A DNA stretch of 64,000 bases from Hyalangium ruber. Lineage in GTDB: Bacteria; Myxococcota; Myxococcia; Myxococcales; Myxococcaceae. Below, piece after piece: positions 59,391 through 64,000 of this stretch (its first letter is position 1; the number at the start of each line of letters is the position of its first letter). The stretch lies in assembly GCF_034259325.1 (NCBI RefSeq), contig NZ_JAXIVS010000025.1, positions 1 to 64,000 on the forward strand, in the 5' to 3' direction. A program made the translations under genes and the position numbers. The notes below the pieces were generated by a model. That model made no database searches and had not been told where the DNA came from. It worked only from the letters and a program-made list of their open reading frames with translations.

Positions 59391-62300
59391 CTACCCGGGG
59401 CGCACGGTGGTCTTCAGGTACTCCTGGAGCGGCTTGACGCTCAGCTCCGTGCGCCGCAGGGACTCCAGCGCGCCCACCGCCATCCGCGCCGCCTGCACCG
59501 TCGTGTAGTACGGCACGCCGTGCATCAGCGCCTCGCGGCGGATGGTGAAGCTGTCGGCGATCTCCTGCTTGCCGAACGTGGTGTTGATGAGCAGCACGAT
59601 CGCCCCATCGACGATCTTGTCGACGATGTTCGGCCGGCCCTCCTTCACCTTCTGCACGAGCTGCGCCTGGATGCCCTTGGTGGCCAGGTACGCGTGCGTG
59701 CCGGCCGTGGCCACCAGCTCGTGCCCCATGGCCCGCAGGCGCTTGGCCAGGTCCACCACCGCAGGCTTGTCATCGTCCTTCACGGAGATGAACACCTTGC
59801 CGGCGCGCGGCAGCTTCACGCCAGCGGCGAGCTGGCTCTTGGCGAAGGCCGAGGCGTAGTCGTCCGCCAGCCCCATCACCTCGCCCGTGGACTTCATCTC
59901 CGGCCCGAGGATGACGTCCACCCCGGCGAAGCGCGCGAAGGGGAACACCGACTCCTTGACGGCCACGTGGGAGAACTCGACCTCCTGCGTGTGGCCCAGC
60001 TCCTCGAGCGTCTTGCCCACCATGCAGAGGGCGGCGATCTTCGCCAGCGACACGCCGGTCGCCTTGGAGATGAAGGGCACGGTGCGGCTGGCGCGGGGGT
60101 TCACCTCCAGGATGTAGATGATTTTCCCCTGGATGGCGAACTGCACGTTCATCAGGCCTACCACCTTCAGCTCGCGCGCCAGGGCGATGGCCTGATCCTT
60201 CATGCGCTCCACGAGGTCCGGCGAGAGCGAGTGCGGAGGCAGCGTCGCCGCCGCGTCTCCGGAATGCACCCCGGCCTCCTGGATGTGCTCCAGCACCCCG
60301 CCCACCAGCACCGCGCCCGTCTTGTCCGCCACGAGGTCCAGATCCACCTCGATGGCGTCCTTGAGGAAGCGGTCAATGAGCACCGGGTGCTCCGGAGAGG
60401 CGCTCACCGCCTCGCGCATGTAGCGCTCCAGGCTGGACGCGTCGTACACCGTCTCCATGGCCCGACCGCCCAGCACGTAGCTGGGCCGCACCATCACCGG
60501 GTAGCCAATGCGCTCGGCGATCTTGAACGCCTCGGCGTGGCTGCGCGCCACCCCGTTCTCCGGCTGCGTCAGCTTCAACTTCTCGATCAACGTGGCGAAA
60601 CGCTCACGGTCCTCGGCGCGGTCGATGGCGTCCGGCGTGGTGCCAAGAATGGCCAGGCCGGCCTTCTCCAGCGGCACGCTGAGCTTGAGGGGCGTCTGCC
60701 CGCCGAACTGTACGATGGCGCCCACGGGCTTCTCTCGCTGGGCCACCTCGAGCACGTCCTCGATGGTGAGCGGCTCGAAGTACAACCGGTCCGAGGTGTC
60801 GTAGTCGGTGGACACCGTCTCCGGGTTGCAGTTGACCATCACCGTCTCGAAGCCCGCCTCGCGCAGCGCGAACGCCGCATGCACGCAGCAGTAGTCGAAC
60901 TCCACGCCCTGGCCGATGCGGATGGGCCCGCTGCCCAGGATCAGCACCTTCTGGCGATCGGAGGGAGGCGCCTCGTCCTCCTCCTCATAGGTGGAGTACA
61001 GGTAGGGGGTGAACGCCTCGAACTCCGCGGCGCACGTGTCCACCCGCTTGTACACGGGCCGGATGCCCCGAGCGTGCCGGTGCGCGCGCACCTCGGACTC
61101 CGGGTAGCCCAACAGCAGCCCCAGGTAGCGATCCGAGAAGCCGTTCGACTTGGCGTCGCGCAGCACCTCGTCCGGGATCTGATCCAGCCGGCCGTACTCC
61201 TGCAGCGCATGCCCCTGGCGCACCAGCGCTTCGATCTTCCGGAGGAACCACGGATCGATCGCCGACACCTCGTGGACCTGCTCCACCGTGAGGCCCTCGC
61301 GGAAGGCCTGGGCCACGTACCAGGGGCGCTCGGGCCGGGGGATGCGCAGGGCCTCGCGCAGCACCTTCTCCCGCTCCTCCTTCTCCGTGGGCAGCTCGGG
61401 CACCTCCAGCGCCAGGCGGCTGGCCTCCATGGAGCGCAGGGCCTTCAGGTACGCCTCGGAGAAGGTGCGGCCAATGGCCATCACCTCGCCCACCGAGCGC
61501 ATGCTGGTGGTCAGCGTGCGGTCGGCGCGGGGGAACTTCTCGAAGTTGAAGCGGGGAATCTTCACCACCACGTAGTCGATGGTGGGCTCGAACGAGGCCG
61601 GCGTGTCGCGGGTGATGTCGTTGCGCAGCTCGTCCAGCGTGTAGCCCAGGGCCAGCTTCGCGGCGATCTTCGCGATGGGGTAGCCCGTGGCCTTCGAGGC
61701 CAGCGCGCTGGAGCGGGACACGCGCGGGTTCATCTCGATGACGACCATGCGCCCATCGCGCGGATGGATGCCGAACTGGATGTTGGAGCCGCCCGTGTCG
61801 ACGCCAATCTCGCGGATGATGGCCAGCGACGCCTCGCGCATGCGCTGGTACTCGCGGTCCGTGAGCGTCTGCGCGGGGGCCACGGTGATGGAGTCACCAG
61901 TGTGTACGCCCATCGGATCCAGGTTCTCGATGGAGCAGACGATGATGACGTTGTCCGCCGAGTCGCGGACCACCTCCAGCTCATACTCCTTCCAGCCGAG
62001 CACGCTCTCCTCGACGAGGATGGTGGAGGTGGGGCTGGCCTTGAGGCCCGAGCGGCAGATCGTCTCGAACTCCTCGCGGTTGTAGGCAATGCCGCCGCCA
62101 GTGCCGCCCAGGGTGAACGAGGGCCGGATGATGGCCGGGAAGCCGATCTCCTCGATGAGCGCGATCGCCTCCTCGATCGTCTTGGCGTAGCCGCTCTTGG
62201 GCAGCGCCACGCCGATCTTCTGCATGGCCGCCTTGAAGAGCTGGCGGTCCTCGGCCTTGTTGATGGCCTCCAGCGAGGCACCGATCAGCCGCACGCCGTA

Positions 62301-62630
62301 CTTCTGGAGGATGCCCTGCTCGGCCAGCGCCTTGGCGAGGTTGAGCGCCGTCTGTCCGCCCATGGTGGGCAGGAGCGAGTCGGGGCGCTCGGCGGCGAGG
62401 ATCTTCTCGGCGGCCTCGACGGTGATGGGCTCGATGTAGGTGCGGTTGGCGAACTCGGGGTCCGTCATCACCGTGGCGGGGTTGCTGTTGAGCAGCACCA
62501 CCTCCACCCCCTCGTCCCGGAGCGCCTTGATGGCCTGCGTACCCGAGTAGTCGAACTCCACGGCCTGGCCGATGACGATCGGACCCGAACCAATCACGAG
62601 GACCTTACGGATATCGTTTCGCTTGGGCAT
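59391..62630 (-). CDS. carB: Carbamoyl-phosphate synthase large subunit
   Basis: 1079 residues from [10 protein letters not shown], full length. Two ATP-grasp halves: the first has [30 protein letters not shown] and [18 protein letters not shown]; the second has [26 protein letters not shown] and [19 protein letters not shown]. An oligomerisation region lies between, and a C-terminal allosteric MGS-like domain ([10 protein letters not shown]) ends the protein. It makes carbamoyl phosphate for pyrimidine and arginine synthesis with a glutaminase partner (CarA) that is not in this window. Convergent with the phage-type gene, 9 bases apart. Confidence 0.97.
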   Translation of the reverse strand: MPKRNDIRKVLVIGSGPIVIGQAVEFDYSGTQAIKALRDEGVEVVLLNSNPATVMTDPEFANRTYIEPITVEAAEKILAAERPDSLLPTMGGQTALNLAKALAEQGILQKYGVRLIGASLEAINKAEDRQLFKAAMQKIGVALPKSGYAKTIEEAIALIEEIGFPAIIRPSFTLGGTGGGIAYNREEFETICRSGLKASPTSTILVEESVLGWKEYELEVVRDSADNVIIVCSIENLDPMGVHTGDSITVAPAQTLTDREYQRMREASLAIIREIGVDTGGSNIQFGIHPRDGRMVVIEMNPRVSRSSALASKATGYPIAKIAAKLALGYTLDELRNDITRDTPASFEPTIDYVVVKIPRFNFEKFPRADRTLTTSMRSVGEVMAIGRTFSEAYLKALRSMEASRLALEVPELPTEKEEREKVLREALRIPRPERPWYVAQAFREGLTVEQVHEVSAIDPWFLRKIEALVRQGHALQEYGRLDQIPDEVLRDAKSNGFSDRYLGLLLGYPESEVRAHRHARGIRPVYKRVDTCAAEFEAFTPYLYSTYEEEDEAPPSDRQKVLILGSGPIRIGQGVEFDYCCVHAAFALREAGFETVMVNCNPETVSTDYDTSDRLYFEPLTIEDVLEVAQREKPVGAIVQFGGQTPLKLSVPLEKAGLAILGTTPDAIDRAEDRERFATLIEKLKLTQPENGVARSHAEAFKIAERIGYPVMVRPSYVLGGRAMETVYDASSLERYMREAVSASPEHPVLIDRFLKDAIEVDLDLVADKTGAVLVGGVLEHIQEAGVHSGDAAATLPPHSLSPDLVERMKDQAIALARELKVVGLMNVQFAIQGKIIYILEVNPRASRTVPFISKATGVSLAKIAALCMVGKTLEELGHTQEVEFSHVAVKESVFPFARFAGVDVILGPEMKSTGEVMGLADDYASAFAKSQLAAGVKLPRAGKVFISVKDDDKPAVVDLAKRLRAMGHELVATAGTHAYLATKGIQAQLVQKVKEGRPNIVDKIVDGAIVLLINTTFGKQEIADSFTIRREALMHGVPYYTTVQAARMAVGALESLRRTELSVKPLQEYLKTTVRPG

Positions 62631-62761
62631 CGGGCGCCCCCATAGCAACCCGCGCCCGCACATGCACGTGGCGATTGAACGAGGTGGGTCGCCTGCTCCG
62701 GGAGGAACCCAGGCCATCGGCTCGGCGCTCTGCTAAAACGCGAACGCTCCCTGGAGGTTCC

Positions 62762-63535
62762 ATGCGCCGCTGGTCCCTGGCCCTGCTCGTCACCCTTGCC
62801 GCTCCCGCCTTTGCCCAGGCTCCCACGCCTGCCGCCGAGCCCGCGCAGACCCCGCCCGCCGCGCCAGCGCCCGAGCCCCAGGCTGCCCCTCCGGCGCCGA
62901 CGCCCACTCCGGAGCCCAAGGCGGCCGCCCCCGCCCCCACCCCCGAGCCCAAGGCAGCGGCCCATGCCCCTACCCCAGAGCCCAAGGCCACGCCGCCCGC
63001 GCCAGCAGCTCCGGCTCCGGCGGCCAAGGCCACCCCGACGCCCGCTCCCGCTCCCGCAGCGGCGGCGCCCGCTCCAGCGGCCAAGGCAGCCCCCGTGCCG
63101 GCGCCCGTGGCCGCCGAGGAGGACGACTCGAAGCTCAACGCCGAGGAGTACCTGCGCAAGCTGGTGCGCCGGGAAGCCCGCTACATCTTCGAGAACCTGC
63201 TGGCGGGGGACGCGCGGGGCGCCTCGAACGAGCTGATCTACCCCTTCCAGCTCGAGGACAAGAAGTTCAACACCCCCGACGAGCTGGTGGCCGCCTGGGT
63301 GAAGGAGCTCCGGCAGAAGCGCACGGACCTCATCACCCTCTACGACATCGAGGTCCTCTCCCTGGCGGAGATGGAGAAGAAGTACGGCAAGTCCCCGGCG
63401 CGGCTGGGGCTCGGCAACCTGAAGGATCCCAACATCTACGCCGCGGTGGGCAACCTCTCTGGGAAGGCGGCGGTGCTGCTCTTCCGCGCCCCCCAGGGGA
63501 CCACCCAGCCGCAGGCCTTCGCCTACACGGACTGA
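62762..63535 (+). CDS. Secreted protein with Ala/Pro-rich linker, unknown function
   Basis: 257 residues, signal peptide ending AFAQA. Residues 19-120 are an Ala/Pro/Lys low-complexity linker with TPEPKA repeats, of the TonB/cell-wall-spanning kind. The C-terminal 130 residues form a compact unrecognised domain (LRKLVRREARYIFENLLAGDARG, YPFQLEDKKF, KELRQKRTDLI). It probably lies in the periplasm, perhaps spanning the peptidoglycan. Divergent from carB over 131 bases. Confidence 0.75.
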   Translation: MRRWSLALLVTLAAPAFAQAPTPAAEPAQTPPAAPAPEPQAAPPAPTPTPEPKAAAPAPTPEPKAAAHAPTPEPKATPPAPAAPAPAAKATPTPAPAPAAAAPAPAAKAAPVPAPVAAEEDDSKLNAEEYLRKLVRREARYIFENLLAGDARGASNELIYPFQLEDKKFNTPDELVAAWVKELRQKRTDLITLYDIEVLSLAEMEKKYGKSPARLGLGNLKDPNIYAAVGNLSGKAAVLLFRAPQGTTQPQAFAYTD

Positions 63536-63542
63536 GGCGACG

Positions 63543-64000
63543 TCAGCTCAGCGCGGCGATGAGCTCGCCGATCCGCGCCAGGCCCTTCTGAATCACCTCG
63601 CGCGAGGTGACGAAGCTCATGCGCAGGTAGCCCTCGGCGCCGAACGGCGCGCCGGGCATGACGGCCACCCGGAAATCCTCCAGGAGGATGTCCGAGAGCC
63701 GCTGGGAGCTGCCCACCTTCTGGCCCTTGTAGGAGCGCTCCAGCAGGGCCTTCACGTTGGGGAACACGTAGAAGGCCCCGTCCGGGTAGCGGCAGCTCAC
63801 GCCCTGCAGCGCGTTCAGCCCCGAGACGATCAGCTCCCGGCGCGCGCGGTACTCCGTCACCATGGTGGTGATGGTGTCGGTGGGGCCCTTGAGCGCCGCC
63901 ACCGCCCCCTTCTGCACCATGGAGGTGGGGTTGGAGGTGGACTGGTCCTGGATCATGTTCATGCCGGCGATGAGCGGCTTGGGCCCGGCCGCGTACCCCA
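63543..64000 (-). CDS. PLP-dependent aminotransferase class I/II, C-terminal part (aspartate aminotransferase-like)
   Basis: The last 152 residues of a fold-type I aminotransferase; the N-terminus and the PLP lysine are beyond the right edge. The segment SNPTSMVQKGAVAAL is the usual stretch after the PLP lysine, followed by YRARRELIVSGLNAL and PDGAFYVFPN, and the substrate carboxylate Arg in GYLRMSFVTS. Its match to bacterial aspartate aminotransferases is good but closely related enzymes cannot be excluded. It converges on the preceding gene. Confidence 0.88.
   Translation of the reverse strand, partial: GYAAGPKPLIAGMNMIQDQSTSNPTSMVQKGAVAALKGPTDTITTMVTEYRARRELIVSGLNALQGVSCRYPDGAFYVFPNVKALLERSYKGQKVGSSQRLSDILLEDFRVAVMPGAPFGAEGYLRMSFVTSREVIQKGLARIGELIAALS

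Noticed and set aside
59520-62645. A 1041-codon open frame antisense to carB
   Set aside because: Low-complexity Leu/His/Arg-rich translation with no motifs; carB is unmistakable on the other strand.

Overview
The window looks like chromosome of a large-genome myxobacterium (order Myxococcales, Cystobacterineae-like; inferred, not proven). The grounds are: high GC with strong G/C third positions and long antisense shadow frames; a transmembrane Ser/Thr kinase of the myxobacterial type; two giant AAA-ATPase/GAF/histidine-kinase signalling proteins; many lipoproteins and secreted peptidases; and a choice-of-anchor A surface lipoprotein. No rRNA, tRNA, insertion sequence or CRISPR array was seen.

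Layout. 1-3.1 kb: the end of an unidentified gene, a membrane Ser/Thr kinase whose C-terminal tail looks lost, and a choice-of-anchor A lipoprotein with a Gly/His/Cys repeat tail. 3.4-12.1 kb, the most unusual part: six co-directional genes encoding three exported Hint (hedgehog/intein-fold) proteins, one membrane-anchored protein and two tandem lipoproteins that look like very divergent subtilases, followed by a trypsin-fold lipoprotein protease. 12.4-14.5 kb: a MATE exporter and a nucleoside/base deaminase. 14.5-20.8 kb: a five-gene minus-strand operon (three-subunit molybdenum hydroxylase, M20 amidohydrolase, KgtP-like permease) that reads as uptake and catabolism of a small heterocycle or amide. 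21-27 kb: an orphan kinase-tail pseudogene, a TPR-Sir2 fusion and housekeeping or unknown genes. 27.2-33.3 kb: gltBD (glutamate synthase) behind a perfect 16-bp inverted repeat. 33.4-36.1 kb: a secreted beta-propeller/c-type cytochrome.

36.3-56 kb holds two giant sensor proteins, 36255-41582 (kinase + AAA + GAF + histidine kinase) and 49079-53539 (a paralogue without the kinase domain). They bracket a set of peptidases (M19, DUF885, M48) and a TPR membrane protein; an M28 peptidase lies directly upstream of the second sensor. 56.0-56.2 kb: five 27-bp units, each with a CTAACCGGTTAG palindrome. 56.2-64 kb: an ammonium transporter, an orphan intrinsic terminator, a YbaY-like lipoprotein, a phage-type zinc-ribbon protein, carB, an Ala/Pro-rich secreted protein and a truncated aminotransferase. 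Together gltBD, amt, carB and the aminotransferase make this arm rich in nitrogen assimilation.

The best candidate for an undescribed system is the Hint/subtilase-like operon. All its products carry export signals or an N-terminal membrane anchor, and the Hint proteins keep the N-terminal nucleophile and TxxH motif but lack the C-terminal His-Asn of inteins. They may self-cleave outside the cytoplasm in a hedgehog-like way, alongside dedicated but degenerate proteases. Function is inference only.
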